Under the pieces are notes generated by a model that did not search any database, was not told the DNA's origin, and saw nothing but the letters and a program-made list of their open reading frames with translations. A stretch of DNA of 64,000 nt from Botryosphaeria dothidea. Lineage: Eukaryota; Ascomycota; Dothideomycetes; Botryosphaeriales; Botryosphaeriaceae. How positions within the stretch are numbered: the first letter of the stretch is position 1; every line of letters begins with the position of its first letter. A program made the position numbers and the translations under genes. The stretch covers positions 2,542,001-2,606,000 of the forward strand of contig WWBZ02000001.1 in NCBI GenBank assembly GCA_011503125.2, in the 5' to 3' direction. Shown piece after piece: positions 9,038-20,316 of this stretch.

Positions 9038-10633
9038 GGTGTGGGCGCAGAAGGAGAGAGGACTGGGGCGAGGCTGAGGAGTGAGTGGCGAGGACTCGAG
9101 ATAGGGTTGGCTAAGAGTAGCAGGCGTGGAATTGACTCTTAGGACTCGACGAGAAGCTCATGGTAGCATGGACGGGGGATTGCGGCAGGAGCGTAACAGC
9201 GGCCTGAAGCTCGCGCGGTCGCGGCTTGGAGGGACGCGAGAGAGGGAGTGACGAGGAGAGATAGCGGGAGGAGAAGAGGGCTGAATAATAATAGATCGGC
9301 GGCTCGGTAGCAGGTGGCGTCGGCGTGAAGCATGCGGGACGGGCAACGGGGGATTTTGGGAGCTGAAAAAAGGCTTGGTATCTTGGAGCGGGCTGCAGGT
9401 AAGTGCGGCGCGGATCAGGGCCTGGTTCGTAGGATTTTGAGGCGCGGGGGTTTATGTGAAGCTCAATGGCGGAGGGCATTGGGAGCTTGCGAGCGCAAGC
9501 GGAGCATGCGCGCCGAATCTGGGCTGGTGCGCTGGCCAAAGTGGCCTGTCAGGTCACAAACGTCACGGCTGCCACGGGATCGCCGGCCAGCACGCGGCCC
9601 ACGCAACCGCTCGTCGAGTCGCCGGCCTATCTTCGCACTTTCGCAGGAGTACCATCTGCTCTGCCGCATCCTGCTGCCTTCCTTCGCCCGCTGCCGGCCC
9701 TCGGCCGGACCAGCCAGACACCCAGGCCAGCAGGGTTGCAGCGCAGGCGTGACGCGCGCCCTCGGCCTGCAGCTGCTTGTCTGTCCGCTCTTGGCCTGAT
9801 GCGGCGAGCACTGTGTCTCTGTGTGAGCGAGCTCGAGACCTGCTGCAACGATCGCCGGCCTCACACTCGCATCCCGCCGCATCCCTGTGGCCCTTGCCTT
9901 GCCCTATCCGCGCCCTCGGTAATTTGACCATCCAAACTGTGAGGCTGCTGAAGGCACACGCCGCGCAAAGGGGTCCCGCACGCCCACTCCACGCGTCGGG
10001 GAAGTGCGGCTGATGGCTCGTCGGCAACACGCCTGCGGATGCTGAGCCGCCACACGCACCACCGGCTGCTCCCTTTCGCACCACGCCAGGCGCCTCCGCC
10101 CGCATTCTGCGCGTGCGTGCCCGTCCTGTGGCTGTTGCGGCCGACGCTGCTCCCATGGTCCTGGTAACCCGATTTCAGATCGTGCGAGTTGTCATGCTTT
10201 CAGCTATGGTTCTTCGATTTGTCTGGAACTCTGCAATTCTGACTAGCAGTTTGCTGGTGTGCTTTTAGCTTCCCATGCCTGATCGGAACGCTCCGTCCAT
10301 GAGGAGACCCAATCCAATACGAGCGGCCTGATGAAGAAAGTTGCTCTGATTTCATGCCAAGGCCGTGCGCGCTTCCGACGGGACCCAATCCCAGATCAGC
10401 GGTAGGAAGACGCCAAATGAACAGGGGCCTCTGCAGAAAATCTCGGGGAAGAGGAAAACTCAGAAATGGAAAATCGTGCCCGTCCAAGGTGGACCCTCCT
10501 CACTGTCCACCCCATGCCCCCAGTTGCCACGCAAACGCCCAATGCGCCTCCAGGAAAAAAAAAATCGAACCTGTTGCCGTAGCTCGCCCCGACCACCGAC
10601 CGTTGCAAGCCACACCCACTTCTCCGCCACACC
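9038..10633. other. GC-rich intergenic region, no supported gene
   Basis: 1.6 kb between the promoter of the rhodopsin-like gene and the 3' end of eaf3. Overlapping open frames on all strands (for example 9563-10156 minus) come from high GC and show no protein family signal. The first 300 bp must hold the promoter of the membrane protein gene. Confidence 0.45.
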
Positions 10634-12723
10634 TCAGCGCCTCTCGTCTCCCTTGGCTTTGTCGATGTACTCGTTGTCGGCAGCTTCATACTCCGACACA
10701 AACACCTTTCCGACAGTCTCATCCTTGTTGAGCCACATGGTGATCTTGAGAAGTTCCTCACGGAGGCGATTAACCGACTGAGGGTCCATATTCGTCTGTG
10801 CGATGAGCTCCGGTAATGACACTGCGACGATTGGTCAGCCTTGGCACCGGAAATAAAATAACTAATCAACGAGTCGAAACAGTGCGCGTCAGGACGCGAA
10901 CATGAGAGCCAAGCATCAAGCGATATTGCCACGCTGTTGGGAGTTTCCAATAGCGCTGGACAATTTAAGTCCGCTCCTCACACAACCCGTTCCATGATCG
11001 CTCCTGCGCCCTGCAAAAGTGCTTTGCAAGCTCGTGCCAGATATTGGTGTTTCACTTCACTTACCGAAGAGACGGAGAAGGTGCTCGCCACCGTAGATAT
11101 CGCTCATCGTCTTGCCTGCCAGATCGTCCGTGCCACTTTCAGTCTTCTTGAAGATCTCGAGGTACTGGTCCCGTTCGAACCGGTACAGTAGAATGCGTCC
11201 GAGGGCCTTGTTGAAGTACTCCTTTACCCCGGCGATGATCTCCTCGAGGATGTCTGCTTCGGCACTGCCAACAACACGCTTTGGTGCTTCCTGCTCGGCG
11301 TACATGTCGAGAATAGTGCTGACAGGGATCTCAACGGGGAGCTTGACAAGCTGAAGGTTCTTCGTAATATTCTCCCAATCATCGACGAGTAGTGACTTGA
11401 GCCTATCCGGCATGTGCAGGCGGATTGCTGGCCTAGAGCGGAAGCTCTCCTCCTGTGTGACAGATGATTTGTTAGCGAACTTCTATTTTGAAAATAATGA
11501 AAGCAATGCAGAACAGCGACATAGTTGATAGTACATCGGGGTCGCCAGTCTCATGCCTGTTCCAGTTCTTCAACACGGTCAGGTAGGCATCAGAGGGCCG
11601 GTGGTTGACCAGCCTGGCCCCCTTGGCCGGCCGAACTCCGGCCTCCTGTTCATCCTCCTGCTCTCCTCTCTTTCTCTTGCCGCACTTCTTCTCGGCGGTC
11701 TTCTTTTCCTCCGCCGGCTTCTTCTTCTCTTCGGGCCTCTTCTTCTCAGGGGCTGGTGTCTTTCTCTTCGGCGGCTTTCTGTCCGGCTGAGGATTCTTGA
11801 TCTCCGGAATCTCGGTCCCTGTGGCCTTGGCGGCGCGGCGAGTGGTAACCATTGTGTGGGGAATGTTCAAGGATATACAAGAAAGGTGTTGGAAAGGTTG
11901 AGGAGTAAAAGGAGCAAGTGCAAGGACGAAGCACGAACATAAAGGGTACAGGTGTGAAGTACACACAACAGGACAATAGGTGACAATGATGACAATAGGT
12001 TATGAAACTGGAACAATAAAAAGCAAGATGAAGCAAAGTGAAGTTGAAGTGGCCTACCCTCTCGACTTCGAAGTCTCTGCCCCTCTTGCGACCCGCCAGA
12101 CTCGTCGATGCAACGGGCGTCTCGCGGCCCTCACTGCCCCGCGTCGAACCGACGTCCGGCTTCTTTTTGTGAGAAGTGGACGCCGTCTTCTGAGCCTGAG
12201 AACCGCGGCGCATGGCCTCCAGCTCCTTCTTCAGATTGTTGGCTAGCTCACGGTTCTCGTCATTTAGCTTGCGCAGACGATCTTGCGGCACCCAGTCGTC
12301 CCACCTGGCACGTTCGTTAGCGATGTCAAGGTCACGGTAAAGTGTCATGTTCGGCCCGCTGGAAGTGAAGCCGCGCGATGACGGGTGGGCCTCAGGAACT
12401 GGGATTCTCTGCGTCAAGGGCGGCGGAGCAAACGGGTAGGGACGTGAACTCAAACAAACGGAGCAATGGCCGAAGGGCAGACGCGAAGTGAGGACAAGGG
12501 GATCCCGCAGGACACGACCCTGAAGCGGTGACGAGATCGGTGAATGAGGGCGTACTTACGTGGCCTTCCAGCCCTTGTAATGGACCTTGTACTGGTACGC
12601 GCTCTTCTTGTCGTTGGGATCTACGAGCTTCACGTCAAGCACCTTAGCCTCGTAGAGCAGCTCGTGATGGAAGCACAGCGCTTTCTCGTCCTTGGCGAAC
12701 ATGGGTTGCGATGCCGGCGCCAT
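10634..12723 (-). CDS. eaf3: Eaf3, chromodomain/MRG subunit of NuA4 and Rpd3S
   Basis: A chromatin reader: the chromodomain binds methylated H3K36 and the MRG domain docks into NuA4 acetyltransferase and Rpd3S deacetylase. Minus-strand exons are 12723-12560, 12304-12058, 11452-11065 and 10821-10634. All phases agree and give 328 residues, the usual length for fungal Eaf3. The chromodomain occupies residues 10-75 ([36 protein letters not shown]). A basic linker follows (RKRGRDFEVER). The MRG domain covers about 138-328 (RPAIRLHMPDRLKSLLVDDWENITK...GEHLLRLFVSLPELI). The intron between the linker and MRG exon (12057-11453, 605 nt) is far larger than its neighbours and contains a lysine-rich open frame, described separately. 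The gene is divergent from cnl2/nkp2, 321 bp apart. Confidence 0.9.
11472..11852 (-). CDS. Lysine-rich open frame inside an eaf3 intron (cassette exon or nested gene)
   Basis: Within the 605-nt eaf3 intron an ATG at 11852-11850 opens 126 codons, beginning MVTTRRAAKATGTEIPE. There follow Lys/Glu/Pro-rich repeats (PEKKRPEEKKKPAEEKKTAEKK), a nuclear-localisation-like patch CGKRKRGEQEDE, and VNHRPSDAYLTVLKNWNRHETGDPD. The 150 bases upstream are CT-rich and look like a fungal 5' leader. Alternatively it is a cassette exon. A donor GTACTA at 11534 follows GACCCCGAT in phase 0, and the next eaf3 exon starts in phase 0 at 11452, so it could splice into eaf3. I could not fix a matching good acceptor. 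No family is recognised, and it may be neither. Confidence 0.35.
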   Translation of the reverse strand: MVTTRRAAKATGTEIPEIKNPQPDRKPPKRKTPAPEKKRPEEKKKPAEEKKTAEKKCGKRKRGEQEDEQEAGVRPAKGARLVNHRPSDAYLTVLKNWNRHETGDPDVLSTMSLFCIAFIIFKIEVR

Positions 12724-13044
12724 GACGGGCGAGCGAAGGGGTGGCGCGAGATGAAGTGAGTCGATGGGAGGCGAGATCAGCAAGGCAGTAGCGAGTAGGA
12801 AGGGGCGTCTCGAGGCAGGGTCTTGATTGCGGGTGTTCACGTGTTATGCGCTCCGCGGGCAGGAGGGAAGAAATGTTGGCGGCTCTCTGCTGCACGCCCC
12901 GGCGCGTCGCCAGCAGCCTCGCTTGTCCGAGAGAACGCGTCTCCCGGACCACCGCCAACCCTCCCGCCAACAACGCGTCCGTCACCCGCGCGCATTCGAC
13001 TCTTCGCCGCTTTCCACGCTCGATCTGCCCCCATCATCGCCATC
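12724..13044. promoter_or_regulatory. Shared divergent promoter of eaf3 and cnl2/nkp2
   Basis: 321 bp between two divergent start codons. A palindromic E-box CACGTG lies at 12838-12843, the site bound by Cbf1/USF-type bHLH factors. No TATA box is evident. Confidence 0.5.
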
Positions 13045-13665
13045 ATGGCGCCGTCCGAGGCTTCCATCCTGTCGAACTTCCTTCTCCCACCGGCACCGCT
13101 GCAGACCATCATTTCCTTGCGCCAATTCACCGACCTGTTCCCGCGCGCCCATCAATCCAATCCCGCCATTCCTAGGCTGTATCGCGAACTGCAACACCAG
13201 CGAGCCATCGACACCGATGACGTCAAGCGGAATATTGCTGCTGAGTGCAAACGCGGCGAGCGCCAGGCGCGCGAAGTCGCACGCGCGAGGAGACGCGACG
13301 AGACTGCAGACAGTGCTGCCGCTGGCTTGACACGAGGCGAAGAGGTTGATGTCATGATGGAGGAGGATTTACATGGGCGCGCGGGTGCTGCTGCAGAACG
13401 GGACAAAGGTAGACCGAGGAAGAGGACAGCGGATGCAGTGGAGGACATGGAGCAAGCGAAGCAAGACCTCGAGGACGAGATTGCTGAAATCGAAAGAGAA
13501 TCTGAGGCTGTTCTAGCAGATCTCAGGGGCATCGTCGGCGATCTCAGCGATCTTAGATATGGGCGTTTCAATAAACCTGCTGCTGGAGGAGAGGAATTGG
13601 GCCCAGAGACTGTGGACACTCTCCGGCAGCTACAGACTACGTGCTACGAGATTGACAACGACTGA
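13045..13665 (+). CDS. cnl2: Cnl2/NKP2 family inner kinetochore protein
   Basis: A single exon of 206 residues from ATG 13045. An in-frame extension upstream has no conserved sequence and lies in the promoter. The family is part of the constitutive centromere-associated network (yeast Ctf19 complex, fission yeast Cnl2), which links centromeric chromatin to the outer kinetochore. The conserved N-terminus is ESILSNFLLPPAPLQTIISLRQFTDLFP (residues 4-32), followed by the YRELQHQRAIDTDDVKRNI helix. A charged, probably disordered middle contains PRKRTADAVED. A coiled coil covers about 130-165 (MEQAKQDLEDEIAEIERESEAVLADL). The start methionine follows a short CT/CA-rich leader typical of fungal genes. 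Confidence 0.85.
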   Translation: MAPSEASILSNFLLPPAPLQTIISLRQFTDLFPRAHQSNPAIPRLYRELQHQRAIDTDDVKRNIAAECKRGERQAREVARARRRDETADSAAAGLTRGEEVDVMMEEDLHGRAGAAAERDKGRPRKRTADAVEDMEQAKQDLEDEIAEIERESEAVLADLRGIVGDLSDLRYGRFNKPAAGGEELGPETVDTLRQLQTTCYEIDND

Positions 13666-14070
13666 AGCATCAGCATGGATACTTCCTGATCTACATTGTG
13701 CTCGTGCCCATGAGAGGATTGCACTTCGGCGGCGACATGCCATGCGCCAGGAGAGACGGCGGGTCCAGCCTCGGCTACCGACTGAACAGGACGCAAATTC
13801 CTCCGCAGCCGACCTGGAGAACAAAAGAAAGTGGTACAGCTTCTGGCCCTCCGGTGTGGATGATTGCATATGGCGGGCTCAAGCACCGCAATTTCATGGA
13901 CGAATCTTCGAACAAAGGTGTCGGCGTTTACTGCAATATGAATACTGGCAACTGTCATCCCATAGAACAGTCATGCAAGCGGGAAAGTGTTCCTACGTTT
14001 GAGACAATAAATATCTGTCTAGAGCAGAGAACTCTATCTCTGAACTGTATCATTTCTTCTTCATTACCAT
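13666..14070. other. Tail-to-tail intergenic region
   Basis: This holds the 3' flanks of cnl2 and the flavin protein gene. Open frames across it (13559-14002 and 13698-14141, plus strand) lack family signal and overlap coding ends, so I treat them as chance. Confidence 0.5.
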
Positions 14071-15636
14071 TCAAACAATCTTTTTTTCGTCTCGACCCTT
14101 CCCAACTCCAACCAATGCGAGTGCAGTCTCATACAGCCTGATTGCAATCATCACAAGCGCGATGATGACCCTCACTACATAATCCTTGGTCGTGAATTGC
14201 GGCCTTCGTCCTCGAATAAACTTCGTTTCAACCCGCTCCCACGGCACATCTCCACCTAGCCCCTCACACGCAACCTTTATCCCCGACGTAAACCCATCCT
14301 CATGAAAGCCATATCCGGTCCAGGCACCAGCGTACCAGATACCCCGCTTCCCCTGGATTTTAGGCAGTAGCTCCTGCGACTTCACCGCCGCAGCCGTGTA
14401 CAGCGGATGCGCGTACTGGATGGCCGCCTGCGTCAGCTCCGGGTTTGGCATGTGCGGCGGGTTCATTGTGACGAGGACGTGGCCATATTCAGCCACGGGG
14501 ATGTGCTGCAGGATGTTCATGTTGTACGTCAGGGACACGGTGCTGAGAGCGCCGGATGGAGAGCCTTTGGGAGCTGCCGGGTTGGATGGCCTGGATTTCG
14601 GCGGCTGCTGGGAGCTTGCCGTGAGATAGTTCCAGGAGGACCAGGCGACTTCGCGGCGGGGCATGAGCGAGAGGTCGGAGTGCAAAAAGACGGTATTTGG
14701 GGTGGTGTGGAAGGCGCCCATAATGTTCTTTTCCTCGGCCGTGGCGGAGGCGGAAATTATGTCTCGCGCTTGGTTGCCATGGCAGGCGAGGATAACGTCG
14801 TCGAACGTCTCCTTGTGGCCACCCTTCAGCTCTAGAATGACCTTGCCATTTTTATTCGCAAGACTCTTGACAGGAGATGAAAGGTGGACTCGCTCGGAAG
14901 GGAATTTCCGCATGACGGCATTGATATATGCCCGAGAACCATTCTTTACAGTCAGCCACGGAGGGCGTTCACTGATAGTGCTAAGTAGATGATGATTCCA
15001 CAAGAAGCGAATCAATGTCATGGCAGGGAATTCCAAAGCACATTTATCAGCGCCAGTACTCCAAACGCAAGCAGTCATGGGAATTAGGTAATCGTCGCGA
15101 AAGCTGGCGGAGTATCCTTCGCGGTCCAGATACTCGCCGATGCTCAGGTCCAAATCAGCATGCGATTCATCCTGGAGAAGATCCAAAGCGAACTGGTTGA
15201 AGCGTATGATGTCGAAAATCATCCTCCAATGGGAAGGGTTGAGAAGATTTTCTCGCTGGGCAAATACAGCGGAGAGTGAAGTGCCAGCCCATTCGAAGGC
15301 TCCTTCGTCACGGGAGACGCCAAAAGTCATGGCTGTTTCTACGATTTCGACATTGAGCTCTTTGAGAAAGGCAATGAAATTTGCTTGACATAGTCAGTTT
15401 GAGAATCACGAATTGATGGAATGTATCTCACGGTATGTCGCATTGTTGAGCACAATAAAGCCGGTGTCTACCGGGGTCTTGCGATCGTCATGTGTGAACT
15501 GAACCGTGTTCGTATGGCCGCCCAAGCGATCAGCCGCTTCAAAGAGGTGTACTTCATGAGGGGTCTCTCTGAGAGCATAGAGAGCACCGAGTCCGGTGAT
15601 CCCGCTGCCTACAATGGCAATTCTCTTCTTCTCCAT
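14071..15636 (-). CDS. FAD-dependent amine oxidase-like protein (COG2907-type)
   Basis: Minus-strand exons are 15636-15432 and 15383-14071, separated by a 48-nt intron (GTGAGA...CTGAC...AAG), giving 505 residues. The N-terminus carries the dinucleotide-binding fold IAIVGSGITGLGALYAL followed by the acidic ribose contact in HLFEAADRLGGHTNTV. The splice junction gives NNATYPNFIAFLKELNV, as expected for the family. The FAD-binding C-terminus reads KRGIWYAGAWTGYGFHEDGFTSGIKVA. The family is a predicted NAD/FAD-binding oxidoreductase. In bacteria it is often next to cyclopropane-fatty-acid synthase, but its substrate is not established in fungi. No such neighbour lies in this window. The final 35 residues include a hydrophobic stretch (VRVIIALVMIAIRLYETALALV), suggesting a membrane anchor. 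Confidence 0.85.
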
Positions 15637-16258
15637 GGCTTTGAGGTTTTGTTGTTGGTTGCGGGCAAAGACGGACAGAACTTCCTTAAACAGCAGGTAC
15701 TGACATCGTCTATTGCAAGACTCGAGAGACAGAGGGCTGGGAGCTCAAAGGGCAGAGCACTGGAATGAACGAGATAGTGCAGGAGAGGAGAAGAAGGATG
15801 TTGAGTGAAAGCAAGACTCAAACACAACTAAAACGATCGTAGGGCGGAATGTAGCCGGGGTCTCCGTGGTATCGGATCGTGGAAGCACGAGCAGGGATCG
15901 GCTGCTAGCGCCAAGCCAGGAACGGCCAGCAACAACTCCGGCCGCGGACGTGCAACTTGGCGTGCGGCGACTCTCGAGCACCGCCGCCTGTCCACCGCTC
16001 AACGCTCGACGACTGCCCCGCCCGCTGCCTTGAGATACCCCGCGCATCTACTGTTTATCGGCTTCGCTCCTGCTGGTCCGTCGAGCGCTTGCTTCATTCC
16101 CTTTTACGACTCACGACCGCCCCTTCTTCCACTGCGTCAGCGGCGCACGCGCACCACAGGCACCAGCCACTTCTGAAGAGGCCGTCCTTTGTCCTTCCAC
16201 GCGCCAGTTCCGACATCATTTCATCCGTGTAGCCGAGAACCCATCAAAACCAGCAATC
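15637..16258. promoter_or_regulatory. Divergent promoter region of the flavin protein and vti1
   Basis: 622 bp between two outward-facing starts. The vti1-proximal half is CT-rich, as is common for fungal leaders. No TATA box or specific site recognised. Confidence 0.4.
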
Positions 16259-17073
16259 ATGACGGACATTCTGGATTCCGAGGCCGGTTCGGAGCGCTTC
16301 GCTAGCTACGAGGCCGAGCTCAAGCTGGTCCAAGCAGATCTCCAGCAGAAACTTGACCAGCTCCCCGAGCTGTCCGGCGAGCCCAGGAAAGCCGCGATAC
16401 GGCAGGCCGAGCGCGCTTTGGAGGAGGCCAAGGAGTTGGTACGTACCACACCACCAGGTTGAATGAGGCTAAGACTGACGAATATCTTCCTGGACAGATT
16501 GATCAAATGCGCATCGAGAAGCCCAACATCCCAGCGCCCGCCAAGAACAAGATCAACCAGCGTTTCCGCAATCTGCAGCAGGATGTTGACGAGTTGGGTC
16601 GCAAGTTGACGTCCCTGTCATCGGACCGCCGTGCGCTGTTCGGCAACAGGTACTCTGACAATCCCACTTCGGATGACCAGCTCGAGCAGCGTCAGCAGCT
16701 GCTCTCAGGAACGGACCGCTTGGAGCGCAGCAGTGGTCGCCTGAGGGATAGCCACCGTATCGCTTTAGAGACGGAGGATATTGGTCGTAACACCCTAGCT
16801 GATCTTGCGACCCAGAGGGAAACTATCCAAAGGACGAGAGAGACCTTGCTGGAGAGCGAGGGATACACGGACAGGAGTATCAAGACGCTGAGGGGGATGG
16901 CCCGTAGGTACTGTCTCCCTATAATCTCGCAGCGCCGCTTTGGTGGCCTTCTGAAAATCAATTGCTAACCAGATACAATGAACAGGATGGCTACGAATCG
17001 GGTGATCACCATCGCGATCATTACGGTTCTTGTTCTTCTTATCATTGCGGTTGTTGTCAGCAAATTTAGGTGA
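16259..17073 (+). CDS. vti1: Vti1, Qb-SNARE
   Basis: A SNARE for traffic among Golgi, endosome and vacuole, tail-anchored facing the cytosol. Exons are 16259-16438, 16498-16907 and 16986-17073, giving 225 residues, the normal size. The N-terminal three-helix domain covers residues 10-95 (SYEAELKLVQADLQQKLDQLP). The SNARE motif lies around 130-190 (LLSGTDRLERSSGRLRDSHRIALETEDIGRNTLADLATQRETIQRTRETL), with the central polar layer in the DIGRNTLADLATQRE stretch. One membrane segment (VITIAIITVLVLLIIAVVVSKF) lies at the very C-terminus. Introns are 58 and 78 nt. The last 88-nt exon carries the whole anchor, so splicing decides whether the protein is membrane-bound. Confidence 0.95.
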
Positions 17074-17346
17074 TTCAGCGCGTTTTTAGCGGAGTTTTTA
17101 GCGGAGTTTTGTATGATTCAAGTCAAAGCTGGCGTTACAGGAAGATCCAGAGGGTGGCTTATTCAATGACATATTTGGCCCACGACGGGAATTTCGACTC
17201 TGCCTATTGAACTCGCATGTTGCTAGCCAAACTCAAAATTTCTTGGTGATATGTCAGACATGCATGGGATGATATGATCATAAAGTCTCGTGAGCTTCAT
17301 GTCTATTTCATTACACGTTTCCCTTGTTGCTTCCCCCCCCCCTTTC

Positions 17347-19529
17347 TCAGATCGCTGTCTGAGTCTCCGTCTTCTCCTTCTCCTTACCTTCACCACTGGT
17401 GCCTCCCAATCGCAGCTTTTCTGTCGTCCACTCCATCAAGCTCATTTGACTCTTCTTTTCGACTTCCTTCTCTAAGTCCTCTGCCTCCTTGTCAGCATCT
17501 TTGCGCTGTCCCTGCTCCTCCTCCTTCTTCTCTTCTTCCTCCGCCTCCCGCATCTCCTGCTCTTCCCTCTCAACTTCTTCAAGATCCACATCTTCGAATC
17601 CAATCTTCTTCAGGATCCGACCCGTCAGGTAACGGTATCTTGTGTGGCCTGAGACCATGTCACTAACATCCACATTTTCAACGCCCTTGACATCCTCAAC
17701 CTTCTGCAAGCCCGCGACACCGTATTGAATGCTCGAGGTGCGATACAGGAAGGCGAGAATGTAGTCGTTTGTACTGTAAACGTTCACAACTCGCCCGGAC
17801 ACCACACTACGGATGCGACGCCAATCTCCGGCCGTCGAGGGTGTGGGAGCGCCAAGCAGGACAACGCTCTCAACCAGACCGAAAGCCTTACGCTCGGCGA
17901 GGGACTGGAGGCATGCATAGATGACGCGAGCACCGAGAGAATATCCGATAAGTGTGACTGGGCGCTCGCCCTGCGCCCTATTGATCAGCGCATCCGCCAG
18001 CACCTCTCCAGCCTTCTCGCTGCGGGCCTTGGCGACGCTGAACGGGTTATCGACGACGCGGCTGATCTTCAGCAGACCGATAGGCCACAGTGCTGCAGTC
18101 AAGCTCGCGAAGACGGTGCGCTTGATGATCTCGCTCTTTGCGTAGCTCCATGCTGCGCTTTTGACCATGCCGAGCAGTGCGTTACCCAGGTTCAACATTG
18201 CCTCCAGCTCGTAGCGCAGCGCGAATCCCTCGATGGAGGTATCAATGACCCGCCAGGGTTCGACGACTTCGTCCTTGCTGGTCAGCCAGCCAGATATGCC
18301 GATGGCGACGCGAAGTCGCCTGTGCTCCTTTTCAATTTTGCGAGGGCGGTGGAATTCCTGGATGGGGACGAAGCCGAAGTCTGAGACCTCTTTTGCGTAC
18401 TGGTCCATCATCTTGCCAGTCATGCGTCCACCATAAGCCCCGAAGAGGCTGCCGACGATCACACCGCTGCTAGCCAATGTGCCCAGGTATCCAGCTGCAG
18501 CTGTGGCACCAAGACCAAGACCGCCCATGACTGAACCTGTTTGTGGATTGTTAGCCGGTAAGGTTTACATAAGGGTCGAGTATTCCATGGTGACGTACCT
18601 AAGCCAGCAGCAAGAAGAGGAGCTGCCAAACCACCAGTGATGCCTATGACGGCCGCACCAGCAACAGAAGCCAGTCCGACCTTCCATTTTCTGCTCGTAG
18701 CATTCTCCTCTGCCTTCTTCTTGGTCTCTTCATCTGCAGACATCTTGTGGGCCGCTTCTAGCAAGACTCTCGCGACCTTGGACTCATCGTCTATCAAGAA
18801 CTCAATATCCAGCTTCAAACTGCTCGTCAGGTGCAACAGCAACACCCTCGAATGTGCTGAATAGCGCTCTAAGCTCAGCAAAAGCAAGAGCATTGAATGC
18901 AACACTAACGCCCTCTTTTCCTCCTCTAACTTGGTGAGAGGTGTCTCGATGGGCGGATACAGCTCCCTCAGCGCCTTACTCGCCGCCTCATCTTTATCCT
19001 TCGCATCCACCTTCCTCTCCTTCGCACTTTCCTTGGCCCGAGACTTCGGCTTCGCATCTTTCTTCTGCTCCTGCGCCTTCTCCTTCGAGTTCACAATCTC
19101 CCCCACCCGCGCCAACACGACATCCCTCCAGTCATCGAAGAAAGTGAGCGCGGACGTCTTGAACTCCTGCATCTTCGGCGCCGACAACTCCTTCTCGCGC
19201 TGCTCGCGTTCCTTACGAGCCTTGTCCGCGGCCTCGACATCGGCTTTGGCCGGATCGAGGTTGGGGTTCCGCAGGGCGTCGTCCCCGGCGAGCTCGGGCA
19301 AGGCATCTGAGGCGGCGTTGCCGGTGTAGCGAGCGTCGAAGGCGTCGGTGATGGTTGCGCGCATGGACTCGAGGCAGGTGGCCAGCAGCAGCGTGAGCTC
19401 GCTGCACAGCTCCGGCGTCTCGAGCACGGTCGTGAGGGATTGATCGGAGTCGTTCGCATCTTGAGAATTCTTCTGCTGGTCGGAGTCACCGTGCGACCAG
19501 GGCATGTGCCCTGAGAGCATTTTAGACAT
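17347..19529 (-). CDS. DUF726 family protein (Mil1/TMCO4-like)
   Basis: Minus-strand exons are 19529-18599 and 18536-17347, giving 706 residues. The yeast relative (YFL034W, Mil1) is an alpha/beta-hydrolase-like membrane protein that binds the AP-1 clathrin adaptor at the Golgi/endosome. Residues 1-230 hold a charged coiled-coil region (KEREQREKELSAPKMQEF, KEKAQEQKKDAKPKSRAKESAKERK). A hydrophobic glycine/alanine-rich segment follows at about 290-345 (VGLASVAGAAVIGITGGLAAPLLAAGLGSVMGGLGLGATAAAGYLG). The DUF726 core has the nucleophile elbow GYSLGARV and LLGAPTPS. The C-terminus is acidic and basic (EEVEREEQEMREAEEEEKKEEE). The 62-nt intron falls inside the membrane segment. The in-frame sequence upstream of 19529 is not conserved-looking. 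It is convergent with vti1. Confidence 0.85.
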
Positions 19530-20316
19530 GGGGGTATGGTTGACGAACGTATTGTGTGAGAGCGTAAGTCGTATTTCTCGGGCCTGATTCTGAGATAAGC
19601 CTATTCGGTCATGTTCACAGTGGGACTTCGAGCTTATGTGGAGGATGTGAAGCAAGGAAGTGTTGTAAGACGCGTATGAGTTACGATGACGTATATGGCT
19701 TGGGCGCGCCCTGCAGGGTGCAGCTGAGATGGGAAGGTTCCCCCCTGCACGGGATCATCCTCCGTTGCTCAGCATTGTTGAGGGTACGTGGAGAATGTGT
19801 AAATAATGGAGATTGCATATTTCGATAGAGCAGTCTCGAGTGGAGGTGTCAGAATGGAGGTAAGGCACGGGATGACGTAGATTGACGATTACAGCATCTT
19901 TGGCCTTACGAGCACTCCAGCATGCCAGTTGAGACCTTATCAATCTCCAAACGAGGTCACCAAACCTAAAAAGTAAATTCAAAAGCCAACCAGCGCCGTT
20001 GTTCTTGCCATCTACACTTTAATCTCTACTGGCTGCTTAAGGAGATCGATATCGTTGCTCCGTGCTTACTCACCAGCTTAAGTAGAATGCCTTCATGGCA
20101 TCAGCAAATATCTGGGGATTATAGATCGAGTCCATGAATGAGTGCTAAATCATTTATTCGTGATCCTGTAGTGGAACAAGTGGAATAAGTGAAAAAAAAG
20201 GTTCAAAACGCCTTCGCAACTCTGGCCTATATGGATAAACAAGTCGCCCGTCCTTGCCGGTATTCAATCCAACACGCGCTCCTGCTGGCTCAACATCGGA
20301 GTGATTTCTTCTCAGC
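19530..20316. other. Intergenic, promoter side of the DUF726 gene
   Basis: No gene. It contains the upstream region of the DUF726 gene and the 3' flank of sec17. GATCGATATCG at 20045-20055 resembles, but does not match, the TATCGATA element noted elsewhere. Confidence 0.4.

Noticed and set aside
9563..10156. Long minus-strand open frame in the GC-rich gap
   Set aside because: Overlapped by equally long frames on the other strand, with Ala/Arg/Gly-biased composition and no motif.
12823..13044. N-terminal extension of cnl2 to 12823
   Set aside because: The added residues are unlike the family and lie within the divergent promoter. ATG 13045 gives the usual start.
13559..14141. Plus-strand open frames after cnl2
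   Set aside because: They overlap the ends of two real genes and show no family signal. Likely 3' untranslated sequence.
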